Source of the DNA: Pseudovirgaria hyperparasitica
Lineage: Eukaryota; Ascomycota; Dothideomycetes; Acrospermales; Acrospermaceae
Assembly (NCBI RefSeq): GCF_010093815.1
Contig: NW_022985554.1
Coordinates: forward strand, 838,999-902,998
Length of the DNA: 64,000 nucleotides
Direction of reading: 5' to 3'
Numbering within the stretch: position 1 is the first letter of the stretch; each line of letters begins with the position of its first letter. Shown here piece by piece: positions 52,943-64,000 of this stretch. A program made the position numbers and the translations under genes. The notes beneath the pieces are model-generated. The model made no database searches and had not been told where the DNA came from. It saw nothing but the letters and a program-made list of their open reading frames with translations.

Positions 52943-53699
52943 AGTCTGCATGTAAATAGTTAATACCGCATACATATGGCCCTAAGTCCAATCTGCAAAT
53001 ATGGTAGTGCATAGTATTGCACGGGTCATGCTTACCTGCTTCTGGATTCTTTTTACTTGAAGTATCCGGTTCGCTATGTATTAGATGATTCTGGACTTGA
53101 TCCCGTACAGGTTCACAAATGCTGTAGATTACTGCTATGGAGCGTGGAACTAATTGTAACTACAGTAAATACATGTAAGCTTCCCTGTAAGGAACATCCG
53201 AAAGTAAAGGCGAAGCACGCTCCGGTCCTACGTACCAGCATGCTCTGCATGCTGAGAACAAGAAGCAATCCGTGGATTCGAAGATTTGTTGTGGATATGA
53301 CGCACGCCGCCTCGGTTTGAGTCATAATTTTTGTTATACACAAAGTTAACGAAGTCTTTTTTTTAAGTATTATTCCTTAAAATTAATACTTAAACATTTC
53401 TTGTACAAACTGATATTGATTGTTGTGCTTCACGAGTCTTTCCTCATGGCTTGGGACTTCGCCTTGGTAGCCCTGCAAGTATACTACTAGGTACCAATGT
53501 TATAGATTCACGTAGCTCAAATGCGGCGATGTTGTTGGTAGTACTGAAGTGGACGTTGCAATATTCCAGCTCTGTGTTTACGTGGTTTTAGTACGATGAA
53601 AGCGATGCAGCTAAAACGTAAGGGTCCGCTTACCGCTATACTTAGTTCAGCTCTGATACTACCGCGGACGGTATGTGTCAGCAGGCCACACTTTTTTTT
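52943..53699. other. Intergenic, transition into the AT-rich block
   Basis: The 3' flank of tul1. Base composition is still ordinary up to about 53690, with a poly-T run at 53691-53699 at the edge. No gene is recognised. Confidence 0.5.
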
Positions 53700-56600
53700 G
53701 CTAAGGGCACACACCTTAAAAGCATACTTATATATATTAAACCTACTCTCCCCCTCTCTAAATATCCCTCTCTTTATATATAATACGTGCCTATCTATAT
53801 ATATTTTCTCTCTTTATATAATAGTATAATAGATAGTCTATCTCTAGATAGAGATTATCTTAAAATATACCTCTAGTTATATCTAGAATAATCTCCTAGC
53901 CTAGATTAAGCGTATATATAGTATTATAGTATTCTATTATATACTTAAGCGCTATTTCTCTATATAGAAGATTTAAAAGGACTCTTCTTTACTTCTCTCT
54001 TCTATATAAGAGAGTCTATAGAATAGAATCTATACTCTTACCTTTAAACTAGCTCTTCTAGATACTAAGATTATTTAGATTCTCTAAGAAGAAGGGTTTA
54101 AGATCTTATAGAGTTCTCTATATTACTATTATATAGATATAGATATTATATAAAAGGTATAAGATATTAATATATAATAGACTAAAAGTAAGAAGGTAAT
54201 ATAGCTTATATAGAAAGGCTTAGAGTTAGAAGTAATTAATAGATTTAGTTAAGGCCTACTCTATATATATTTTCTAGAAGCTAGAGTCTAGATTATATAG
54301 TATCTATACTCTTCTATCTATTAAGGGTAGACTCTAGGTATACTTAACGCTAGCGTACTACGCCTACGCTACTACTCTCTCCTTACTTAATGGAGCTAAG
54401 TAAGCCCCTTTTTAATAGTATACTCCGTCCCTTATCTTAAGGAAGCTAAGTAGACTCTAGCTTCCTCTCTTATTAAACTTACTATATTCTATAAATACTC
54501 TTACATCTATATATATATTATATTCCTATAATATTAAGTTCGATTCTATTTTACTCTCTAAGTACTTTACTATAGACTTCGGAGATAATACGTAGAGTAA
54601 TACTAGGGGCGAGCTAGGCTAAGACCTAGATCTAAATATAGGGTTATAAAGCGCTAAAGAGGCGATCTTTAATCTACTATAACGCTAGTAAGCCCTTAAA
54701 TAAGAGATTCTTACTATAAGAAACTAAGCCTTCTAGAATTAATCGAGCCCCGCTATAAATAAACTACTAAAGTCTCTACTTAAAAAGATAACCTTAATCC
54801 CGTAAACTAACTAGAAACTATTAGGACCTAGGGACTAGAAACCGCCCTTCTAGGACGGTAAAGTAGCTACCTTCCGAGACTATCTATTATAGTTATATAG
54901 CTTCTATAAGGTATGATCCGCGCTTAAGCTAAAGCTATCCCTAGATTACTATTAGAATACTATCTATAATACTCTACTAGTGTAAGAATAGGGTTATTAG
55001 ATAGTAGTATAGTTAGATAGAATAATAGGGTATATTCTATTATAGAACGAATTACTACCGAACCCTTTCGGTAGGAATCCGAGAGTATATATATAAAGGG
55101 ACGCCGATCTATCTAGTACGTAACTATTTACCGCCCTTTATATTACCTCCTAACCCTATTAGCTAAGGTATATATAGGTTAGATCCTACCTAAGGCTAAG
55201 TCCTAATAATTATCCCTTCCCTCTAGGAAGCTACCCTTAGCGACCTAGATTATTATCTATCTCTATATCTCTATTCTAAGTCTCGTAAGACCTTAGTTAT
55301 TCTCTACGCTTCGTCTTAGATATTTACTAATATTTACTAATCTAAGATTTATATAAGCGTTTTTCTAATAAACTAGATTTTATCTATTCTAACTTCTTAT
55401 ATAGGTAAGATTATCTAATTAGGCCTAGCGTATCACGTAATATAATTAGGTAAGCCCGGGTACTACCTATATTAAAATCTTTTCTTAGAAATATTCCTTT
55501 CTTTAAAAAACTTCTTAACTCTTTATAGAGTTTTTTAGATTATTAGATATATTACCTAATCCTTATAGATATAGATTTATATAGATTTACTATAATTTAG
55601 TACGATTTACGTAATTTACTAATTTTCGTATTATCCTTAGCTAGTAATAGTATAATTCGTAATAATCCGTATAAATCGGTAATAATTATAATATGGTTTT
55701 CTAAAATCTTAATACTCTAAAGTAATTAGTACGGAAATAGGCGCCTTTAAATAATCTCTATCTTATATACGTTACCGATATATCGAAAGCTATTAATCTA
55801 CCCTAACCTAGGCCGGGCTCTAATAATCTAGCTATATATTATTATAGTTATCGCTTTCCGTCGTATATTACTTACGGTAGTACTAAATCTATAATATATA
55901 GTACTTATATAACTAAGAAGCGTTATTACTTATAGGTATTTAAGTAAGTTTAAAGAACTTTACGTAGGTTTACTTATATTAGTATAGATTACTACTAGGC
56001 CTCTAGTAACCCCTACTAATAAGGAGCGTAGTACTACTAATTATAACGCCTTAGAGAAGGCTTTCTACGAGCTATATATCTAAGGTAAGGGTTACGTCTA
56101 GAAGTACGATTCTAATAAGATCCGTAAGGATTTATCGGAATCTACTATAGCTATTATTACCGCGATTACTAGGTATTATTATTTTTCTTAAATCGTTATA
56201 GATTCTTACTAATATATATTAATCTCTATAATTATAAGGATTATAGACGTAGGATAGTAGTCTAATAGGTTATAGGAGGATTCGGGAATATATTTAAAAG
56301 GGTAGTCTACTCTTCTAACGAGGTTGATTTCTAAAGAGTAGGAATTAAGTATATGCGGCCTACTTATATAGTAGTCTCGCTTATTCTAGCTAGCTTAACC
56401 TAGGTCCACCTATCACGGACCGTACTAGACTATAGTAGTCTAGTTAAGTCTATCCTAGTATTAGCCCTAATAATATTCTTCTTCTTCTTATGCTTCGCCC
56501 TAAAGTACTTAGCTATATATAAATCCGTAATTCTATAAGCGTTATATTTATACGCGTATCTAATTAAATCTATATAACGTTATCGATAGTCTTTATATTA

Positions 56601-58850
56601 GTAAACTTAAGCTCTAGTTTACTTTTATTTATACACGCACTTATCCCTTACTTTATAGCTACTACCTTAGAGGTAGCTCCGCGGGTTATATAACCGCTAT
56701 ATTAACTAAGCTTATATTTAGTTCTCTTATTCTAAATTTTCTTCTCTAGTATATCTACCTTACTCTTAAGGTAAGTTATTAATTTATATACTATCTCCTT
56801 TAGTTTAAATCCGTTCGGGTCTAGAGTAGTCCATTTTTATTAGAGCTAGTTCTATATAATCTATTCGCGTTATTATGGTTACTAATTTAGCTTCTTTAAT
56901 TACCTTTAAGACTAAATAAGTATTCTACTCTTAGATCTCTAGCTAACGTATATATATAGATATCTAATACTAGTTCTATTTCTAAGCCTACCTCCTCCTC
57001 TCGCAAGACTCACTCTAAAGAAATTATCTCTACCCCGGCTATACTAGCTAAAAAATCTACTTATCGTAGTAGTATAAAGGCGCGCTCTAAGTTAGAGAAG
57101 AAGATAGCTAAGGCTACTACTACTATTACTACTAATATAGCCACTAGTCACTCTAATCTAGGTAATTCTAGTACTAGTATTGCGGAAGAGGTGGCTATAA
57201 AGCCTACCTACACCTACTCGCGCCGTCTATCTACTCTACCTCCTTTAGAGGATAAAGAAGATCTCGTCGTAGACGATAATCGAGAGTTTACGCCTTCGCC
57301 GCCTCGCTCTAAATACTATTTCTCTTTTCGGTCTAATATAGACTAACTTAGTTACTCTAGATCCTTTTAGAACCTTAATATTTACTCTAAACCTAGCCCT
57401 AGTAATAATAAGGCCTAGGTCGCCGAAGATACTAAACGTAGTCGCGGTTTACGCTATAGGAAAATAGCGAACTACGGTTTAATATACTTTAAGTATATTA
57501 AGGCTTACGCCACCGGCTCTAAATATCTCTTCCGCTCTAACTCTAGTATTAGCTACTACTCTACTAACTACGATAGGCCTATATATCTAATCTTTAAGCT
57601 CCCTACCCGCTACCGCCGCTATACTATCCTTAGTAAAGTTTATCTTTAGATAAGTCTATTAGGCTATTTTAGTCTAGGGTAATCTAAAGTCGTCTATACT
57701 AATACATTTTTAGGTTTCTATTTATATATAAGATATATATAACGATCTTCGCGTCCGTGAGACTCTCGGTAGTTCTAGTAGTTATCTAGCTTCTATACGT
57801 AGGGAGTTTAGGGAGCGCTATAAGCTCTTCCTAGAGGTTATTAAAGTATAAGTTTAGAAACCGTTAATTATTATTAACCTTAGCTTATAATTTTTAGTCG
57901 CCGCGAGATTCCTAGCGCTTAGGCTATCTATTCTAGGGAGTTGGTTTTAGCTACTAAGGCCGTAGAAGAGATTCGTACTATTCCTTCCCACCCGCCTTAT
58001 ACTACTAACGGGTCTCATAAGAGATCTACTAGTTCTCCTTCTAAGTTACCTTATAAGAGGGTATATATTCTATTCTAGATTATTCTAGACCGCGTTAGCT
58101 AACTTTAGGTCTAGTCGCTCCGCTCTAGCGCTTAGTTATTATCTTACTAGGCTCTAACTAAGCGCGTAGTTACTCTAGAGGATAAGGTCTCTAACCTCTG
58201 TCGCTCTATTACTTAGTTAGTTCATTCGCTATACTCTAAGAGTAATAATAAGATAGAGGAGTAGCTCTATGGCTCTATTTACTAGGGTTTCTATATAGTG
58301 TATGTTGGCTCTATCTACCTAGTTTCTATCCGTTTTAGTCCTTTTTAGACCGTTTAGATACCTATCTACTAGTTTTCTAGTAATTTAATTCTTAACTTAA
58401 TAATATTATATACGTTCTTATTTATTCTATAACTATTAAATTTTAGATTCTAATTTCCTTTAAGTTACTTAAGTATAGGTATTATATATAAATTAGTTTA
58501 TCTCTCTAAATTATATTAGAGTACCTAAACTAGTGGCCTAGTAGTTATCGGTTTAGATACTCTAACCTTTTATATTATATATCACGAGTTTAATTCCGTA
58601 GTAGAGTACCTTTTTAGTTTCTTAGTCCTATATTCTTCTCGTGTATAATAGTCTATATTAGTCTATTCTAGACTTCTCTATATTATTCTATTATAATATA
58701 TCGCGTTGCGTGCCTATACCGGTTATTTATATTTTCTTCGCGTTTAGTAACCGTATATCGCTTGAATTATAGGGCTGCCTTATAGAGTTTTCCTAGTATA
58801 CGTTTAGGATTCGTGATTTAATACTTCGTTCTCTATGGTATCCTTCTTCT
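53700..58850. repeat. Unidentified RIP-degraded repeat sequence
   Basis: No family can be named. Two stretches on the plus strand keep a protein-like composition: about 56,960-57,350 (Ser/Thr/Lys-rich) and parts of 57,780-58,260. They may belong to an accessory or gag-like gene of a second element. It is an old, thoroughly broken fossil. Confidence 0.4.
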
Positions 58851-58899
58851 TTCTACGACGGCCCTAACGGCGCTAGGTTTATAGTAGTAACGTGTTATC

Positions 58900-61800
58900 C
58901 TATAACCTCTATTTATATATAGCTATCGCGGTACTTAAGATATATACTATAGGTTCCTAGGTATCCTTATCCTTAGTATAGTTCTTCTAATAGATTTAAT
59001 ACTTTTGGATACTATTCTCGTTAAGCCTATGTTTAATAATATAGTCTACTTCGTATACGTCTAGTCTATCTTAGGGTATAATAGAGTATAATTACACGTT
59101 CGTACGTTTATATACGTTAGATCGAAACCTTTTAAGTAATAAGACGTGGAATACGTTATGGACTTTTATATCGTTTCCTAGGTTAAGCTTATAGACTCTT
59201 ATACCGATATAACGTTTAATTCGGAAGGGACTAGCTATTTTATAATCGAGCTTTTTATTTACTTATAATGTTCGTATATTATAGATATTAAGGAGGACTT
59301 TATCTCCCTCCTCGTATACTTAATCTTTAACTAATCTATTATAGTACTTTATATATAACTTATTCGCTTACTAGATTATTACGTGATAGTTACGTACGGT
59401 TTTAAAGATTTTAATCGCTAGTTCCTACGCGTAGACGTTAACATCTATTATTTAGTCGAACTAGACCGTGTAAGGTTCGAAACCTATCCTTAGACTACGT
59501 TCTAGGTTCGTCTAGAAGGGCGTAACACCTATTATACTATAACGACTATTATTATACGCGAATTCTACTATACTTAGTAGAGAGGCCTAGTCGTCTTATT
59601 CGAAATTATAGAATGTATAAAGGTAGGCCTCGAGCGTTTGGTTCTATCGCTCTATCTAACCATCTATTTATAGATGGAATACTATTAACATGTTTCTATT
59701 TATACCAGCCATTTCATAGAATAACGTCTAGAATTTAGACGTGAATATACTCCCTCGGTCCGTAACAATCCTTTTTAGTATACCATGGACCTTAATAATC
59801 TTATTCTAGAATACTTATACTAGTTCTTTTAATATAATCATCTTCTACATAGGGACATACCTAGATATCTTTATAAGTCTATCCACGATAATAAGAATTA
59901 AATTATAACTTATTCTAAGTATCTCGCTTAGAGGTAAGTTAACTATAAAATCTATAGTAATATCTTTCTATATAAAGAGGGGGACTAGTAGAGGCTATAA
60001 GTTCCTATATAGCTTATACCTAGGTACCTTTATTCTTTAATAAATCGGATAAGTAGCTATCTATTCTTTAATATACTTAGATATATCTTCCTAAAAATAG
60101 TACTAACGAATCGAGCTTAGGGTGCGTATATACCCGAAATGTCCTACTAGGTTAGCGTTATAGTATCGGCTAACTATAGTAAATCGTGCGTTACCTATTG
60201 GTATATAGTACTTTCTATTATAGTAGAGTAAGCCGTCTATAAAGGTCTACTTATAGTCTACTTCGGTCCGTAATAACCTATCTTACTATATTTTACGTAA
60301 CTTTAAAACTATTAGGTCTGTCTTTTATAGATCCACGATTAACTAGGCGAGGTCTACTTAATATATACGCTAGGTACCATCGCCCTCCCTAATAGCGCTA
60401 ATAAATGGCTCGCTAGGGACTTCGGTACCGTGTCTTTAGTTACCGGCTTCGGTCTTATAAATTTAATTACCGGTATTAGCGTTAGTATCTCGCTAATTAT
60501 TGAATAACTTATTATCTAACCTCGTCCTTAAGAGTTAGGCCTATAGCTACTCTAGGACTCTATAGCTACTATAACTCTAGGCGCCTTCTTTATAGTTAGG
60601 TCTTCTTAATATTCTATTAGCTAGGTTTATACTTCTAGATTAATAGTAGATTATAAAGTAGAAATTTATAAGCTACTTAGCCTATTAAACCTATCGATGA
60701 TTTAAAACTATCATGCTTATAAACCCCTTTAAGTTATAGTAATTAGTTAGTAACTTAACGTTATACATAGTACCTTTAAGATAATATCGCCACTACTTAA
60801 ACGACTCTACTATTACTAGTAGCTCTTAGTTATAAATAGTATATCTAGTCTCGACGTCGGCTATCTTACGCGAGAAGAACGTAACTAGATACTATTAGAC
60901 CTTTTTAGACTCTATTAGTCTAGGCTAGGAGAGTATATCTAAGATTATAAATTCTAATATATTAGTTTTAACGTGAATAGGTTTAGTTAGGTTAAAGTGC
61001 ACTAGTAATAGGGCGGTTATAAATGCTTCTTTAATCTTCTTAAAGGATGTTCTTTCGACCTTAGTTAATTTAATAGGTTATAATTTAATATTATACTATT
61101 TCTATCTACCACGGACCGTAATAGACGAGTCGGTAGTAGTAGTATACGTATTAAGTGGTGCGGCTAAACGGAAGAAGTGTTTAATAAATTTTCGGTAGTA
61201 GTTAGTAAAGCTAATAAAGACACGTATATGTTAAATAGATTTTAGTTTAGGCTAGTCTATAATAGTAGTAACTCTATCTCTCTCTATAGTTATACCTTAA
61301 TTAGTAATAACGAAGCTAAGAAAGTTAATATAGTCCTAATGGAACTCGTATTTAGATAGCTTAATATATAGCTTATACTTTTCTAGCCTATCTAGGACTA
61401 TACGTACGTGCTAGATATACTCCTCCTCGTTATCTAAGAAGATAAGGATATTATCTAGGTACATAATATATATTATATCGAGTAGGCCTACTAGCGCGTT
61501 ATTAATATATGCTTAGAAGGTACCTAGCGCGTTAGTTAGTCTAAAAGGGACTATAGTATACTTAAAGTATCTATAACGGGTTCTAAAAGCCGTTTTCCAT
61601 TCATCGCCTTCCTTAATACGAAGGCGATAGTAGATGTTACGTAGATTAAGCTTAGTAAAGATCTTTACGCGTCCTAGTCTATTAATAGACTTAGAGATAA
61701 GAGGTAGTAGGTAACGATTCTTTTATATAATATTATTTAGGCTACGGTAGTCGATATATAGACGGAGGCTCCTATTCTTCTTCTTTATAAAGAGGATTAG

Positions 61801-64000
61801 AGCTCCGGCTAGAGATATACTAGGCCTAATCTATTCTTGCGTAAGGTTCTTTTCGATATATTCTTAAAGGGCTTATAACTTAGGTTCTAAAAGAGAGTAG
61901 ATAGGTCTATATAGAGGTTACTAGCTATCTTCGAGATTAATAGTAAGGTTAGTAGATTAGTATTAAGGTAGTTTAGAGGAATCGATCGCTAACGCGATAT
62001 ATTAGTATATTTTATACTAATATAGTAGGTTTTCGTCCACTTTAATACTAAGCTCGCTATTTTACGTAAGTAAGAGTACGTAGATAGTAGAGATCGCCTT
62101 CTTATAATCTTTCTAGAATTATTTATCGTCGATAAGCTATACTAGTTCCTATTAAGGTAGGTTTATGCGCTAGCTAGCTATCTTCTTAAGGAAGTCTAGT
62201 TTTAGATTATATTTCTTAAGCTATAGTATACCTAGAATTATATCGAAGGGACTATCTACCACGATAAAGGTTAAGTAGTAGAGTTTCTATTTCCCTCCGC
62301 TATCCTAGATGCTATATTTAATAGTATAGGTACCGTATGACTTAATAGGACCGTTAATACTATAGAACATAGTATCTATTAGAGCTTAGATATCGGCGTT
62401 AAGTTCTCGTGCTCGTTAGGTTAATATAACGTTAGTAGCCGACCTACTATTAAGTATTATAGTCTAATATTATCCACGAGGGACCTTAATAGATCTAGTC
62501 TATAGTTCGATATACTATTTAGCGGATTACCCCTCTATTATAGTCGCGTCTATAAGTCGCGAGGGTTTCTTATAGACTATTAGTTTTTTATATTCTATGC
62601 TAGGTAGTTAGGCGCGATGTATTCTAGCTACTAGTACTTATAGTATATAACTAGTTAGTTAGTTATATTAGCACTCGGTAGCTTCCCTAAACGGTACTTA
62701 GGTACTATATAGTCTATTCTACTATAGGTATAGTAAGTAACTTTAGGTCGTTTATACAAGTCAGTCCTTATATCTTAATATATCAATTAGTAGAGAGATC
62801 CACAATACAATCCGCGTGGTTTTAAATTTAAGGCGTGGTAGTAGCCTTATAACGTCCCGCGAGATCTATTACTAAATCGGTTTTAGTTAGACGATTTTAC
62901 GTTAGATTAGATTATTAGAGATAGTTATATACTAGCGCGGCGTTAATTATTTATTATATACTAGTATCGCTCCGCGAGGTTTATAAGAGCTTAGAGGTCT
63001 ATAGGGATTATTATTATAAGGTTAAGACGGTCCTTTATATTTAGGGCGAGAGACCGTTTAAAGTCGTCGTACTATCAAATTATATAATCTTCTTTAGCTT
63101 CTCTCTAGAGGGGCCGAAGGTATTTAAGGAGTTATAACGGTAACTAATTATCTCGTTATCGAGTCTTAAAGATATGGCCCTAGACCTAGTCGCGTTATTT
63201 AGCCCTATCGCTAAAATATTAGAGAAGAAATTCGGTGAACGTGTCCTAGTTATAGGTATTCTTAGAATGTTTAATTCGGTATACTATCTAACGTTCTAAA
63301 GGCGTTAGGTTAAGGTAGTTCTAGGCGAATCTAATTTTATTACTATCGTTTATAAATAGATGGAAGAATCGGCTATATTAGTAAGCCTATACGTGGAAAC
63401 TCTTTCTACTTTTACTATTAAAGTAAGATAGTTTCTTAGGTCGGGGTAATTAGGATAGTAGTAGACTAGGATAGATTATTTTAGTTAGTATAGGTCTATA
63501 TAAATATAGATTAGTCGTTACTAGAACTAAAGCGCGTAATATAGCTTTAAGTCTCGTAGTACGTTCTCGAGCTTTATTAAGTTCGCGTAGTTATTACTTA
63601 AGTTAAATCTATTATTATCTCTCTTCGTGTAGTCTAGTATATACGTTATTATAAGGTGTGGTTAACGTTAGGCGATTCTAATAGATTAACTTATTAACGT
63701 TAATAAGGTCTAGTCTTATATTAAGGTTAGGTCTAGTATAGTTCGAACTAGACTAAGATAGAGTATAATAGACTCTATCCTTATATTCTATAATATCTTC
63801 TATAGTTATACGGAATATCGTGCGAGTTATTAGTACGATAGCCTATAAGATATAGTTATTAGTAGGGGTAGTTATAGGTAGACTATTCTTCTCGTTTAGG
63901 TTAGGAGAAGGTCTACTATAAGAGGCGGTACCACGAGTGTTATAACGAGTAGTTAGAGCTATTTCTATAAACTACCGTCGTGCTATATAAAGAGGAATTA
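58900..64000 (-). mobile_element. Chromovirus (Ty3/Gypsy LTR retrotransposon) fossil
   Basis: Recognised by remnants of pol parts in the family order, reading on the minus strand from right to left: gag-like region with a knuckle-like patch (about 62.7 kb to beyond 64 kb), protease end (about 62.2-62.5 kb), reverse transcriptase with its YLD-box region near 61.44 kb (about 61.0-62.0 kb), RNase H (about 60.7-60.95 kb), integrase (about 59.1-60.4 kb) and a chromodomain-like tail (about 58.9-59.1 kb). The chromodomain after integrase places it among chromoviruses. It is broken by RIP with very many (many dozens of) changes and cannot be active. The right end and its terminal repeat lie outside the window; a left terminal repeat was not delimited. 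Age cannot be measured without the repeats. Confidence 0.7.

Larger units (their letters stand above)
53700..64000. other. AT-rich, RIP-mutated repeat block (runs past the window end)
   Basis: From about 53,700 the sequence turns abruptly into TA-dominated DNA. CA and TG dinucleotides are almost missing (for example the 60-bp lines starting at 55,021, 55,081, 55,141 and 55,201 contain neither), while CG dinucleotides remain. C-to-T change in CpA context on both strands is the known signature of repeat-induced point mutation in Pezizomycotina. Because ATG contains TG, start codons are nearly absent. The block is interpreted as a silenced repeat island or AT isochore. It contains the chromovirus fossil at 58.9-64 kb and older unidentified sequence to its left. 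Confidence 0.9.

Noticed and set aside
53700-58850. A host gene in the AT-rich block
   Set aside because: RIP acts on repeats and the block is saturated with it; no intact frame or start codon context remains, so a host gene cannot be supported.
59470-59500. A tRNA B-box-like sequence (GGTTCGAAACC)
   Set aside because: No matching A box or cloverleaf around it; it lies within the integrase region of the chromovirus fossil.

Overview
The window is nuclear DNA of a filamentous ascomycete (Pezizomycotina, perhaps a dothideomycete). The evidence is many small GT-AG introns (mostly 42 to 114 nt, with CTAAT or CTGAC branch sites), GC-balanced gene-dense DNA, orthologues of typical fungal genes, and a 10 kb block at the right end with the CpA/TpG loss left by repeat-induced point mutation (RIP). 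The class-level placement is inference. No rRNA, tRNA or CRISPR array was recognised.

Layout, left to right. 1-8.4 kb: a Cyk3-like transglutaminase-domain gene (cut by the window start and carrying an apparent frameshift), a rhomboid-annotated membrane protein, a two-RRM RNA-binding protein, an orphan ORF, an aminoglycoside-phosphotransferase-fold kinase and a DUF6914-like gene. 8.4-11.9 kb: gene-poor, with relics and microsatellites. 11.9-14.8 kb: two uncharacterised fungal proteins. 15.3-19.9 kb: a divergent pair made of the base-excision-repair enzyme NTH1 and an SF1 helicase of the Hcs1/IGHMBP2 type. 19.9-22.9 kb: gene-free. 22.9-31.2 kb: three large, mostly disordered proteins. 31.2-34.9 kb: gene-free. 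34.9-39.0 kb: a Dip5-like amino-acid permease and a CorA-like channel. 39.7-44.1 kb: the U-box cyclophilin Cyp8/PPIL2 and a conserved membrane protein. 45.1-48.2 kb: a KTR-type mannosyltransferase and a DUF4604 protein. 48.3-52.9 kb: a divergent pair made of TDP1 and the Golgi ubiquitin ligase Tul1/DscA. 53.7-64 kb: a RIP-ruined AT-rich block with a chromovirus (Ty3/Gypsy) fossil on the minus strand.

The genes form no single pathway. Three DNA-maintenance genes (NTH1, Hcs1-like helicase, TDP1) and two ubiquitin-linked genes (Cyp8 U-box, Tul1) sit here among ordinary housekeeping genes, so this is a core chromosome arm meeting a repeat island. The most interesting observation is in the phosphotransferase gene at 5.9-6.9 kb: a 77-nt tandem duplication of coding sequence looks exactly like a newborn spliceosomal intron, and removing it makes the whole reading frame consistent. 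I found no convincing new multi-gene system.
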